Origin: Spirochaetia bacterium UBA2205
GTDB taxonomy: Bacteria > Spirochaetota > UBA4802 > UB4802
DNA length: 64,000 bases
Assembly: GCA_002328585.1 (NCBI GenBank)
Contig: DCUV01000032.1
Location: 284,204-348,203, forward strand
Direction: 5' to 3'
Shown here: piece by piece, positions 53,216 through 61,951 of the stretch
How the letters are laid out: each line of letters begins with the position of its first letter
Numbering within the stretch: position 1 is the stretch's first letter
Position numbers and translations under genes: made by a program
Notes under the pieces: model-generated
Told to the model about the DNA's origin: nothing
Database searches by the model: none
What the model saw: the letters and a program-made list of their open reading frames with translations, nothing else

Positions 53216-53749
53216 ATGAAAATTGAAATAACCATATTAGGATTATTGATGGAAGAAAATCTTTACGGCTATGAAATTAAAAAGCGCATAGTTGAACGCC
53301 TTGAAGATTATGTAGATATTAAATTTGGTTCAATTTATTATGCAATCAAGAAAGCATTAGATAATGGCTGGGTAAAAAAAATAGGTACCGAAAAGGAAGG
53401 AGGAAATCCTGAGCGGTATATATATCAGATACTGCCTGACGGACGAAAATACTATAAAAAGATGCTGAAACAATATTTTGACCATAATTTCATACATTTT
53501 GATATTGATATAGTATTGATGTTCCTGAATTCTCTTTCTCCTGAACAGAAAGAACAATTCATAGAAGATCGTGTTGAGCATATCAAGGATAAGATGAATG
53601 CATTAAAAGAAAAAATTGATACTGAATTAAAAAATAATTTACCAAACTCTCAGTTACACGTTTATACCTATCTAGAAAATCATCTTAAAGCTGAATTAAA
53701 CTGGCTGAAATCCCTTAAAAAGGGCGAAGTATTAACAGAGGTTGAATAG
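53216..53749 (+). CDS. PadR-family transcriptional regulator
   Basis: Winged-helix repressor of 177 aa. The N-terminal PadR DNA-binding domain includes ILGLLMEENLYGYEIKKRI, KFGSIYYAIKKALDNGWV and a wing with GNPERYIYQILPDGRKYY. The C-terminal part is a helical dimerisation domain (the longer PadR-s1 type). GAGGT at 53206-53210 supports the ATG at 53216 over one four codons earlier. PadR proteins often repress an adjacent efflux or stress gene, but the neighbour downstream is on the opposite strand, so a target is not evident. Confidence 0.88.
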   Translation: MKIEITILGLLMEENLYGYEIKKRIVERLEDYVDIKFGSIYYAIKKALDNGWVKKIGTEKEGGNPERYIYQILPDGRKYYKKMLKQYFDHNFIHFDIDIVLMFLNSLSPEQKEQFIEDRVEHIKDKMNALKEKIDTELKNNLPNSQLHVYTYLENHLKAELNWLKSLKKGEVLTEVE

Positions 53750-53755
53750 TAAGTT

Positions 53756-54799
53756 TTATTTGTTTAAAATATATTCCAGATAATCAGCTTGTTTGCTCTG
53801 AATTAATTTTTCCAGTGTATATTTAAGTTGTGATAGCTCATTTTGATATCTATATGCTTCAGTTTTGATGAGCTCTTGTCTGGAGGAGTCTGCATAAGCA
53901 AGAGCTTTTTTTTCATTTATATCCATAATATGCAACACATTTGCATGATGTTTTTTAGCTAACGAAACCAGCAATGCTTGCGTCAACTCTGGAGAAGTTG
54001 ACCTTCTTAAATCTTCCCGTGTTATTTTAGTAACAACAACTGTATTTTGTGCTTTCAATGTGGCTGTTCTGTGCATTGAAAGCAGCATTGCAATCTCACC
54101 TATAACAGTACTTTTTTCAGATATCGTTGCCACTTTTGAATTTTGTATATAAACCTCTAATTGCCCTGACTCTAATATATACATTGCATCACCCACCGAA
54201 CCTTCTTCACATAATAACGAACCAGGAGGAAACTCTATCATATTTGCAGATAGTTCCCTGGGAGTATCAATTCGTAATGATTCGTTTGCCCGCGAAAATG
54301 CTTCACCTTTTTTAAATGTTATGCTGGTTTTAAATTTCTCAATTAGATCTTTTAACCATGGCAGTTTTCTTTTTTCATATTCCAGTTGCAGTGAATGCAC
54401 AATAGTGTAATATTCAATACATATATTCCGTTCTTTCACCAGTTGAGAATCGATTTGCATATTTTTCTTCAAAATGTCATTTGTCAATACAACAACTTTA
54501 GCTTCAACTATAGCCAGATTCATGGTAAAAGCAGTATTACTTAAACTTTGTATAATAGTATTAGCAGGAATTTTTTTTATTGTTGTACCTTTAACAGCTA
54601 AGGCTGTTTCAAGTCTGTGTATATTTTCATACGTTTTGCTGTTTAATACTGGCTCCGTGGCACCTATAATTACATTCTTCCCCTGGAGAACATATTTATC
54701 AGCTTCTGTTACAAATAAAAATACTGTCCCATCAGCAATCATATATGCATTATCAGCAATAGCATTTTTTTTATATAATTGTAAAAGTTGTTCATCCAT
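53756..54799 (-). CDS. Cyclic-nucleotide-binding domain protein
   Basis: Soluble 347-aa protein. Residues about 190-305 form a cNMP-binding fold (MIEFPPGSLLCEEGSVGDAM) with the phosphate-binding cassette VIGEIAMLLSMHRTAT; the Arg is kept though the Pro before it is His. Residues about 15-110 look like a second, more degenerate copy of the same fold. No DNA-binding helix-turn-helix follows, so it is not a Crp-type regulator; the C-terminus is a helical, Gln/Lys-rich tail. It starts eight bases inside the end of the CheY-like gene, so the two are co-translated and probably act together. Confidence 0.75.
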   Translation of the reverse strand: MDEQLLQLYKKNAIADNAYMIADGTVFLFVTEADKYVLQGKNVIIGATEPVLNSKTYENIHRLETALAVKGTTIKKIPANTIIQSLSNTAFTMNLAIVEAKVVVLTNDILKKNMQIDSQLVKERNICIEYYTIVHSLQLEYEKRKLPWLKDLIEKFKTSITFKKGEAFSRANESLRIDTPRELSANMIEFPPGSLLCEEGSVGDAMYILESGQLEVYIQNSKVATISEKSTVIGEIAMLLSMHRTATLKAQNTVVVTKITREDLRRSTSPELTQALLVSLAKKHHANVLHIMDINEKKALAYADSSRQELIKTEAYRYQNELSQLKYTLEKLIQSKQADYLEYILNK

Positions 54800-55157
54800 A
54801 GTTTAAGACTTTTTTTATTGCATCTAAGAGTTCCTGTTTTTCAAAAGGTTTTGATAAAAATAACCTAGCATTAATATCTTTCTCATTTATTTTTAAAGTT
54901 CTTTCATTCAATGCTGATATTATGATAATTTTAGCATCAGGATAATCACTGGTAATTTCTGAAATAGCTTCTAATCCATCCTTCCCCCACATGGTAATAT
55001 CCATGGTAACTACATCGGGTTTCACTTCTTTATACTTTGACAATGCGTCTAAACCATTATCAACCTCTGCAACAACCTGATGACCTGCCTCCTCTAATGT
55101 TTGATGAATAATTCGACGCATAAAACTTGAATCATCAACTATCATACAGCGCGCCAT
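54792..55157 (-). CDS. CheY-like single-domain response regulator
   Basis: Receiver domain of 121 aa without an output domain. It has the acidic pocket (MIVDDSSFMRR), phosphoacceptor Asp in VVTMDITMWGKDG, the Thr/Ser position in IIIISA and Lys in FLSKPF. GAGGT seven bases ahead selects the ATG at 55157 over in-frame starts upstream. The sequence is of the CheY or stand-alone phosphorelay type. The overlapping downstream gene for a cyclic-nucleotide-binding protein suggests a joint signalling unit; kinases in range include the hybrid kinase at 3.7 kb. Confidence 0.87.
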   Translation of the reverse strand: MARCMIVDDSSFMRRIIHQTLEEAGHQVVAEVDNGLDALSKYKEVKPDVVTMDITMWGKDGLEAISEITSDYPDAKIIIISALNERTLKINEKDINARLFLSKPFEKQELLDAIKKVLNYG

Positions 55158-55263
55158 TTTCATAACCTCAATAACAATTAATATTACACACAATTACTAT
55201 TGACAATGCAATCTACTCATACTACTAATAACCATATAACTATATTTACGTCAAGGCTTTATT

Positions 55264-55989
55264 ATGCACTTCAAAATGAAAGAAAAGCAAATTACCAAAT
55301 ATGTAAAAACTGTTGGTAAAGCAATCAATACTTATACAATGATAGAAGCAGGCGATACTATTTGTATAGCATTATCAGGCGGTAAAGATTCATTGGTTTG
55401 CATGGATGCCTTATATCGTCGGCTATCGTATTTACCTATTCATTATACTCTATATTGCTGTCATGTGAATGTGACAAATTTTAATAATAAATCAATAAAT
55501 ATTCTTCAATCATACTGTTCAATATATAATATACCCTTGATAATTAAAGACATTACACTTGATCTTTCTATCAAAGGTTCATCCCCGTGCTTTGTTTGTT
55601 CATGGTACCGGAGAAAAGCTCTTTTTGAAACAGCAGCACAGCTTAACTGCAAAAAGATAGCGTTTGGGCATAATCAAGATGATATAATAATAACTTTTTT
55701 TTTAAACATGCTTTATCACGGAAAACTATCGACCATGCCACCAAAATTAAAAATGTTCAACGGTGCATTGGAAATCATCAGGCCTCTGGCTTTTTTAACC
55801 GAAGCACAGATCAAAGGTTATATAAAAGCCCTTCCACTATCACCTATTGAAAATGAATGCCCTTACAAAGATTGCACAAAACGGTATCAAATGAAAGAAC
55901 TTTTAAAAAATCTTAATAAAACTATCAAAGGAGCCCAGTCAAATATTTTTCATTCATTGAGCCATTGGGATGATGACTATTTACTTTAA
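55264..55989 (+). CDS. TtcA-like PP-loop tRNA thiolation enzyme
   Basis: Adenylating sulfurtransferase of 241 aa in the TtcA/TtuA group, which thiolates cytidine-32 or uridine-54 in tRNA. The PP-loop is IALSGGKDSLVC. A CxxC pair occurs in SPCFVCSWYRRKALFE, followed by IAFGHNQDDI as in TtcA, and the C-terminal Cys in NECPYKDCTKRYQM. TtcA uses an iron-sulphur cluster held by three Cys. The exact subfamily is uncertain; some relatives in anaerobes are unassigned. It is divergent from the CheY-like gene and convergent with the hydrogenase cluster. Confidence 0.8.
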   Translation: MHFKMKEKQITKYVKTVGKAINTYTMIEAGDTICIALSGGKDSLVCMDALYRRLSYLPIHYTLYCCHVNVTNFNNKSINILQSYCSIYNIPLIIKDITLDLSIKGSSPCFVCSWYRRKALFETAAQLNCKKIAFGHNQDDIIITFFLNMLYHGKLSTMPPKLKMFNGALEIIRPLAFLTEAQIKGYIKALPLSPIENECPYKDCTKRYQMKELLKNLNKTIKGAQSNIFHSLSHWDDDYLL

Positions 55990-56070
55990 GTTTACCCACC
56001 TCGCGATGGTCTGAAACATTATACCTCATCACAATTATGAAGCTTTTTATATATTTCAATTTGTCTTTTT

Positions 56071-56520
56071 TTACTCAACATCAGCATGATCCTTTATCTC
56101 AAATTGCTGTCGGTATTCCGACCCAACCACCAGTGAATTACCATATTTTTTATAATCTGCCATGCAGAATGACTTCGTTATAGTTATAGAATTTCTAGGG
56201 CAAATATCAACACACTCCTTACAAAAAGTGCATCGCGTTAAATAGATGACTACCCTTTTTGTCTTCTTACTGTTAATTTCAGCAGAATACAACTCAATTG
56301 CATTAGCTGGACATACTTTACTGCATAAACCGCACCCTGTACAACTCTGAAAATCGTATTCCAGTCTGCCTCTGAATCCTTCTTTAACGACAATTGGTGG
56401 ATGTATTATTCCCTGGTTAAGGTATTGTGTAGTATTATTGGGAATATATTTCATAGGGAAACAATTGGTTGATTTCTTTGAAAAGATCTGTTCAATGACT
56501 TTATATACCATACCTAACAT
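56071..56520 (-). CDS. mbhN: Membrane-bound hydrogenase subunit N (NuoI-like, two 4Fe-4S clusters)
   Basis: Peripheral electron-transfer subunit of 149 aa, last gene of the Mbh cluster. It carries two cysteine motifs for 4Fe-4S clusters: CTGCGLCSKVCPANAIEL and CTFCKECVDICPRNSITI. These would accept electrons from reduced ferredoxin and pass them to the small subunit MbhJ. It follows mbhM by 10 bases. Homologous to NuoI of complex I. Confidence 0.9.
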   Translation of the reverse strand: MLGMVYKVIEQIFSKKSTNCFPMKYIPNNTTQYLNQGIIHPPIVVKEGFRGRLEYDFQSCTGCGLCSKVCPANAIELYSAEINSKKTKRVVIYLTRCTFCKECVDICPRNSITITKSFCMADYKKYGNSLVVGSEYRQQFEIKDHADVE

Positions 56521-56530
56521 GACACACCTA

Positions 56531-57544
56531 CTATATAATCCTCATATTTGGATCAAGCATAATAAGTATTAACCCAATAATACTGATTGCTGTTATTGCA
56601 AAAAGAAAAAAGCGCGCAACCTGTGATATTTTCAAACGTGCCATAACAACACGGATAAAGGTTATCCCAAAACTGTAAATTACTATAATCTTAAATAATA
56701 AAAATACTATTTCAACAAAAGGGGTCAATGTATGCCCATACATCTGAAAAGATATACCAAATAATTGGGATAGCGTATATGGGAAAAAAAGTATTACAAC
56801 AAGCATTGAAAGTGCTAATGCTTTAAAAGCATCAGTTAATAGTATAAATGCAAGCAGCTTACCAGAATATTCAACTGAAATACCTTCTGCTAGTTCAGTT
56901 TCAGCCTCGGCCTGATCAAACGGCACTCTGGACATTTCGGCTGGTAAAACAAGCACCATAGCAAAAAACAATAATATTCCACCCAATACCCCAAATGCAC
57001 CAGCATTATGCCATAATGGATATTCAAATAATGATGAAATAGCAAAAGGATCCGCCATACTGTCTGCTGCATGCCACGCAACGCTGATTATTACTACAGC
57101 TATTGGTAATTCTATACTCATGAGTATTACCATTTCACGCTGAGCACCAATCGCAGCATACGGTGAACCAGACGAAAAAGCACCGGTAACCATTGCTATA
57201 GAAGGGATAAGAATACAATACAATACTACAATTAAATCACCCTGTAAAGTAGTATTAATCTCAAAGATGTAAAATATATATGGTATCGTAATATATAATA
57301 ATAACAATGCACTTGATGCTAGAGCAATTACAGGAGCAGATGAAAACAACCATCTGACTGCTGTTACCGGTATAATGGTTTGCTTGTACATCAATTTAAT
57401 AATATCATAGACTGGCTGTAAAAGGGGCGGTCCAATTCTTGACTGGAAATATGCCGCTATTTTCCGGTCTATCCCTTTCAACAAAAGTCCTAATATTAAT
57501 CCCACTATCGTCATGATGAGAGCTATAGCAAGTATCATAATCAT
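56531..57544 (-). CDS. mbhM: Membrane-bound hydrogenase subunit M (NuoH-like)
   Basis: Integral membrane subunit of 337 aa with about eight helices that joins the hydrogenase arm to the ion-pumping arm. NuoH-family marks are RIGPPLLQPVYDIIKLMYKQ, YAAIGAQREMVILMSIELPI and FDQAEAETELAEGISVEYSG. The longer open frame to 57598 is rejected: the ATG at 57544 overlaps the mbhL stop as ATGA and has GAGGT upstream. It sits between mbhL and mbhN as in archaeal mbh operons. Confidence 0.9.
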   Translation of the reverse strand: MIMILAIALIMTIVGLILGLLLKGIDRKIAAYFQSRIGPPLLQPVYDIIKLMYKQTIIPVTAVRWLFSSAPVIALASSALLLLYITIPYIFYIFEINTTLQGDLIVVLYCILIPSIAMVTGAFSSGSPYAAIGAQREMVILMSIELPIAVVIISVAWHAADSMADPFAISSLFEYPLWHNAGAFGVLGGILLFFAMVLVLPAEMSRVPFDQAEAETELAEGISVEYSGKLLAFILLTDAFKALALSMLVVILFFPYTLSQLFGISFQMYGHTLTPFVEIVFLLFKIIVIYSFGITFIRVVMARLKISQVARFFLFAITAISIIGLILIMLDPNMRII

Positions 57545-58770
57545 TGGTTTGCTGACCTCTTGTATTTCTGAATGCTTTTTTGATGAAGATAATCCCAACT
57601 GTACCTTTCTTTGGCACCATCTTTTCTAATAAAAGTCATCCTATCTGCACATGCTACACATGGATCTATGGAAGCAATAACTATTGGTATATCAGCTATC
57701 TCAATATTTGTAAGCATAGGTATCCATGTAAATCCATTTGAATAGGTAGGCGCTTTGACTTTTAACTGTATGGGGTGCTCCTGGTTATCAAGAATAACAT
57801 AATGGCATACCTCACCTCGCGGAGCTTCATACCGCCCTATACCCTCACCTTCAAGTTTTTTCAACTTGTTGATAATTTTAACTGCTCCTTCACCGGAATT
57901 AATATCTCCTTCTGGTAAGTTTTCCATGCAAAACTGTATTACATTTAATGATTGTTTAATCTCCAGCACCCGTACTGCCATTCTATCATACACGTCGCCA
58001 ATAGGTTCTTTGCCAATATCACGTGGTGATATCGGATTTAGCCACGGGATATCATAGTAAGCATTAACTGGATAATCTATACGGACATCTTTCAGCAATC
58101 CTGATCCTCGTGCCGTGGGACCTACTGCACAAAACATTTCTGCCTGCTCACGGGATAAGATCCCAATACCTTCAGTTCGTGCACGTAATGTTAAATCATC
58201 CAGAAGTATTTCCGAAGCACGATCATACAATTCCATATAATATTCTAACATGCGTGTAATCGTTTCTGAATTCTCTGGTGTTATATCCCTCCTGACGCCA
58301 CCTATGGTGAGCATCCCATAATTTATACGGTTGCCAGTAAATTCTTCAAGACAATCTAATACCTTTTCTCGAATATTCCATGTATACATAAAAAGCGTAT
58401 CAAAACCAATTTCATGTGCTGCAATACCTGTCCAAAGCAAATGAGAATGCAATCGCTCCAGCTCACCTATTATGGTGCGGATATATCGAGCTCTATCGGG
58501 AACCTGTATCTCTGCAACATCTTCTATAGCAAGACAATATGCCAGTGGATGCGAAAATGAACATATACCGCATACTCGCTCCAGCAAATAGATAATCTGA
58601 ATGTAATTCCTTTCCAGAGCTATTTTTTCAATCCCTCGGTGAGTATAACCAAAATCTATATCAACACCAGCAACCTGCTCTCCTTCTATCCTGAATGTAA
58701 ATTTTATTGGTTCCTTAAATGCAGGATGTACCGGTCCAATATTTAAAGGATATACTATATCAGATTTCAT
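57541..58770 (-). CDS. mbhL: Group 4 [NiFe]-hydrogenase large subunit (MbhL)
   Basis: Catalytic subunit of 409 aa. Both NiFe-binding motifs are complete: C67 and C70 in RVCGICSFSH, and C371 and C374 in DPCVACADR. It is therefore a hydrogenase rather than an MbxL/MbsL or NuoD relative that has lost cysteines. About 35 residues follow the last Cys and would be removed by a maturation protease. Other marks are HRGIEKIALERNYIQII and GEVCHYVILD. It overlaps mbhK and mbhM by four bases each. Expected reaction: protons plus electrons from ferredoxin to H2 at the cytoplasmic face. No hyp maturation genes are in the window. Confidence 0.93.
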   Translation of the reverse strand: MKSDIVYPLNIGPVHPAFKEPIKFTFRIEGEQVAGVDIDFGYTHRGIEKIALERNYIQIIYLLERVCGICSFSHPLAYCLAIEDVAEIQVPDRARYIRTIIGELERLHSHLLWTGIAAHEIGFDTLFMYTWNIREKVLDCLEEFTGNRINYGMLTIGGVRRDITPENSETITRMLEYYMELYDRASEILLDDLTLRARTEGIGILSREQAEMFCAVGPTARGSGLLKDVRIDYPVNAYYDIPWLNPISPRDIGKEPIGDVYDRMAVRVLEIKQSLNVIQFCMENLPEGDINSGEGAVKIINKLKKLEGEGIGRYEAPRGEVCHYVILDNQEHPIQLKVKAPTYSNGFTWIPMLTNIEIADIPIVIASIDPCVACADRMTFIRKDGAKERYSWDYLHQKSIQKYKRSANQ

Positions 58771-59273
58771 TTGCTATCTTCCTTATTTTTGCCATTACGA
58801 AGAGGGAAATATCCATCCTGTAAGGATGAAGGAGTAAATAGCCTCCTGCTATCAGGGATATCTTCAATTACTATCCCAAGCATTTCCATAACTTCCCTTT
58901 CCATAAAAAGAGCTCCCGGCACAATATCGGTAATAGTTCTGATTGTTAAATCATTGTGGGGTATATCTACAGATGCAATAATCATGAATTCTGAATAGTG
59001 AGCATCATCCATTTTCAGGGCAAATGGATAGATAAGCTCAATACGATCTTCATATTCCTTATAAGCCATCGCTGTAGATAGGTGGAGTCTCCCTAAACTT
59101 TTTAGAGTATTTACCGTAAAATGGAATGCCTCCCGATCTATACTGATCCATAGGTGCAATCGTATAATTCCAGCATGGTAGTTTTTTACCTTCAATCTTG
59201 AAGCCTGGAGGTGACTTCCCAATTTTTCCTGAATAATCGTCACAATTGATTGAGCATCCATACCATTGACCAC
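58767..59273 (-). CDS. mbhK: Membrane-bound hydrogenase subunit K (NuoC-like)
   Basis: Hydrophilic 168-aa subunit that packs against MbhL. The C-terminal half has the 30-kDa-subunit pattern (IVPGALFMEREVMEMLGIVI, DSRRLFTPSSL), where the usual EREVYDMFGI is easily recognised. The first ~75 residues are less conserved. Start is a GTG at 59273, with an in-frame ATG four codons later as an alternative. The ATGA overlap with mbhL indicates coupling. Confidence 0.87.
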   Translation of the reverse strand: MVNGMDAQSIVTIIQEKLGSHLQASRLKVKNYHAGIIRLHLWISIDREAFHFTVNTLKSLGRLHLSTAMAYKEYEDRIELIYPFALKMDDAHYSEFMIIASVDIPHNDLTIRTITDIVPGALFMEREVMEMLGIVIEDIPDSRRLFTPSSLQDGYFPLRNGKNKEDSK

Positions 59274-59284
59274 GCTTTCTATTT

Positions 59285-59710
59285 TTACAACTCTTCTAAC
59301 TTTTCCCAGGCTTTTGCAACCCCATAGATGATTGCTTCAGGACGCGGCGGACAACCAGGGACATAAACATCCACTGGCAGCAATGTATCAAGGGGACCGG
59401 CCATGGCGTATGATTCATGGAATACCCCCTTTGTTGCACCGCAACTGCCTATAATCATGACCAGCTTGGGTTTAGGAACCTGCTGGTATACCTGCAGTAT
59501 TTTATCTTTAATTTTCTCTGTTACCGTTCCAGTTACTAATAACACATCTGCATGTCGGGGACTGCCTACTAATTTAATGCCAAACCTTTCAGCATCATAC
59601 CTTGGCATTAACGTAGCAAGTATTTCAATATCACAAGCATTGCATGAACCGGTATTCATATGATATGCCCATAATGAACGTTTCAAATGTTTGTAATTAA
59701 TCTTTTTCAC
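59285..59710 (-). CDS. mbhJ: Membrane-bound hydrogenase small subunit J (NuoB-like)
   Basis: Small electron-transfer subunit (142 aa) holding the proximal 4Fe-4S cluster. Its four Cys ligands are C23 and C26 (GSCNACDIEI), C90 (IIGSCGATKG) and C120 (VPGCPPRPE), complete for group 4 enzymes. Start: a GTG at 59710 overlaps the mbhI stop as GTGA with AGGGGC before it; the longer frame to 59764 would overlap mbhI by 58 bases and is not needed. Confidence 0.92.
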   Translation of the reverse strand: MKKINYKHLKRSLWAYHMNTGSCNACDIEILATLMPRYDAERFGIKLVGSPRHADVLLVTGTVTEKIKDKILQVYQQVPKPKLVMIIGSCGATKGVFHESYAMAGPLDTLLPVDVYVPGCPPRPEAIIYGVAKAWEKLEEL

Positions 59711-60045
59711 ATAAGTGCCCCTGTTATTATCAATAACATTATAGCAACGATAATAATAAACCATTGAATAAAATCGCCAAGATTACTGATAAACAATCTA
59801 TTTAAACTATTAAAATATGATTGTAAGGTATGTTTAAATCCCCAGTATAGATTACTTGCAGTGATTAATTGCAGCATTTTATTACTGGTTCCTGAGTAAA
59901 ATGGAAGTCCCTGTTCTGACATCTCATCAAAATCATCTCTAAAAAATATTTTTCCAATAATTATAAATAAAACCATAATTATCAAAAAAACACAAACCCA
60001 CAATAATGGTATCCAATTGAGATATTCTAATTCAAATTCATGCAT
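59707..60045 (-). CDS. mbhI: Membrane-bound hydrogenase subunit I
   Basis: Small membrane protein of 112 aa with a hydrophobic helix near each end and a central segment SNLYWGFKHTLQSYFNSL that is characteristic of MbhI/MbxI-type linker subunits. Located between the antiporter-like mbhH and the small subunit mbhJ exactly as in archaeal mbh operons. It probably anchors the hydrogenase module to the ion-translocating module. Confidence 0.78.
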   Translation of the reverse strand: MHEFELEYLNWIPLLWVCVFLIIMVLFIIIGKIFFRDDFDEMSEQGLPFYSGTSNKMLQLITASNLYWGFKHTLQSYFNSLNRLFISNLGDFIQWFIIIVAIMLLIITGALM

Positions 60046-60059
60046 TCATAGTGCTCCAT

Positions 60060-61583
60060 TTAAAAAGTAGCTAATGCATTTACAGCAGGCTCAATCAATA
60101 ATTTTATAATACCCTGCGGAAACAAACCAATGGCTACAATAATAATACTCAAAATAACCATGCTGAATTTGACCAATATTGGTTGTTCAACCGGCTTCCT
60201 TTCAGGAGGCATTCCCAGAAAAGCGCTGTAAAAAACCTTCATAAATGAAGCCAATGTTAAAACCGAAACAAAAATAGCTATTAATGTTAACAACGGGTTA
60301 TAGTGAAATACAGATTCATAAATGATAAGCTTGGAAACAAAACCATTCAATGGTGGTATCCCTGAAATTGCTAATGCTGCAATCATAAAAACCAGTGCAG
60401 TAAACTTATCATAATGAGCCAATCCATGCATAACATTCAAGTCGCGCGTTTTATAGTGTCTAACCATTATACCAGATGTTAAAAATAACAATCCTTTATA
60501 GAGGGCATTGTTGATTACATGGAAAAGCCCACCTATCATGGCTATTTTTCCATAAATAGCAAATGAAGCATCACCCGATTTAATAACTGAAAGCCCTACG
60601 CCAACTCCCAATAACATATAGCCAACCTGAGAAACAGCATGGAAAGCCATAAGTCGCTTAACATCTTTCTGTATAAGTGCCTGAGTTACCCCTACAAACA
60701 TTGATAACACACCAAATAGTATAAATAGTATCCCCAATTCATAGCTCACATACACATGACTCCCAAAAGTAAATGCAATCCTGAAAAGCCCGTATAAACA
60801 GATCAAACTACCTAATTTTACCATAGAACTTATTGGGGCGGGAGCTTCAGAGTAAGTATCAGGTATCCACATATGCATGGGGACAACACCACACTTCATA
60901 GCTAATGGTAAAATGAGCATCACAATAGCAATTTTGTCCAGTACAGTCCCATCCATTACTTTTTTGAGATAGTCAATATTAAACGAACCATACTGTGCGT
61001 AAAGGAATGCAATACCTAGCAAAAAAAAGCTTGTTGCGATTGAGCTCACAAACATATATTTATAACCAGCATAGGGTGGATGTTTCCGTTCTGTTCTGAA
61101 TGAAACCAATGCAGACGATGATATCGATAGTATTTCTAAAAAAACAAAAAATGTAAATAAATCATTCGCAATAAGCATTCCCATCATGCCAGCAACCATA
61201 CAAACATATAAAACAGTAAAATAATTTTTCCTTTCATTTTCTTCAATATATTGTGATGAAAATAAATAAAAAAGAAACGACAATGTTGTAGCCATAATAA
61301 TAAATAATAACGAAAATTGATCTATTTTCAATGCTATGCGTATAGGGAATGTCAATCCATGCTCAAATAAAGCAGTTGGATCAGGAGAACCTACCATATA
61401 ATAAAAAATTTTTTTACAAATCATTACATCCTGTATCAGCAAATATGATAGCACCATGATAATAACAATCGCCACACCAGCTGTTATAGTGCGTATAGTA
61501 CGATTAACCATACCTATAATAGGGAGCATAAAAGCAACAACAAGAGGTATTGCAACCAATAATACCGGAACATGTTTTATCAT
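60060..61583 (-). CDS. mbhH: Membrane-bound hydrogenase subunit H (MrpD/NuoN-type antiporter-like)
   Basis: Large ion-translocating subunit of 507 aa with about 14 helices, homologous to MrpD and NuoL/M/N. The conserved core KCGVVPMHMWIPDTYSEAPAP and the HAVSQVGYMLLGVGVG and HVINNALYKGLLFLTSG segments hold the charged residues of the proton or sodium channel. It overlaps mbhG by an ATGA. In Mbh this subunit faces the hydrogenase module and is proposed to carry protons. Confidence 0.92.
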   Translation of the reverse strand: MIKHVPVLLVAIPLVVAFMLPIIGMVNRTIRTITAGVAIVIIMVLSYLLIQDVMICKKIFYYMVGSPDPTALFEHGLTFPIRIALKIDQFSLLFIIMATTLSFLFYLFSSQYIEENERKNYFTVLYVCMVAGMMGMLIANDLFTFFVFLEILSISSSALVSFRTERKHPPYAGYKYMFVSSIATSFFLLGIAFLYAQYGSFNIDYLKKVMDGTVLDKIAIVMLILPLAMKCGVVPMHMWIPDTYSEAPAPISSMVKLGSLICLYGLFRIAFTFGSHVYVSYELGILFILFGVLSMFVGVTQALIQKDVKRLMAFHAVSQVGYMLLGVGVGLSVIKSGDASFAIYGKIAMIGGLFHVINNALYKGLLFLTSGIMVRHYKTRDLNVMHGLAHYDKFTALVFMIAALAISGIPPLNGFVSKLIIYESVFHYNPLLTLIAIFVSVLTLASFMKVFYSAFLGMPPERKPVEQPILVKFSMVILSIIIVAIGLFPQGIIKLLIEPAVNALATF

Positions 61584-61936
61584 AATTCTTCAACTCCACG
61601 AAGTTTACGCGTATCCAGTGTTTTATTATTTCTATAGGTTAATATTGCTACACCCAGCATCAATGCCGTAGTAGCAAATCCAATAACAATGTTTGTTAAA
61701 ATCAACGCCTGAGGGGTGGGCAATACCATAGTTATGTGAGTATCCCATGGTAGTAATGTAAATATTGGCGCTGTCGCATTATGCCGGTATCCCAGAGTAA
61801 TAAAAAAAAGATTCATCCCTGAATCAAGGATATTAAGAGCTATAACAATCTTGATGAGATTTCGCTTAAATATTAATGCAAATAATCCCATAGTAAACAA
61901 CAAAACAAAAGTTATATAGAGTATGATAGCTGACAT
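61580..61936 (-). CDS. mbhG: Membrane-bound hydrogenase subunit G (MrpC/NuoK-like)
   Basis: Three-helix membrane protein of 118 aa. Its segments LIKIVIALNILDSGMNLFFI and LTNIVIGFATTALMLGVAI match MrpC/NuoK; the loop between has the polar sequence common to MrpC (PQALILTNIVIG). It lies between the fused mbhEF and mbhH. Confidence 0.9.
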   Translation of the reverse strand: MSAIILYITFVLLFTMGLFALIFKRNLIKIVIALNILDSGMNLFFITLGYRHNATAPIFTLLPWDTHITMVLPTPQALILTNIVIGFATTALMLGVAILTYRNNKTLDTRKLRGVEEL

Positions 61937-61951
61937 ATAGCCCCTTATTAA

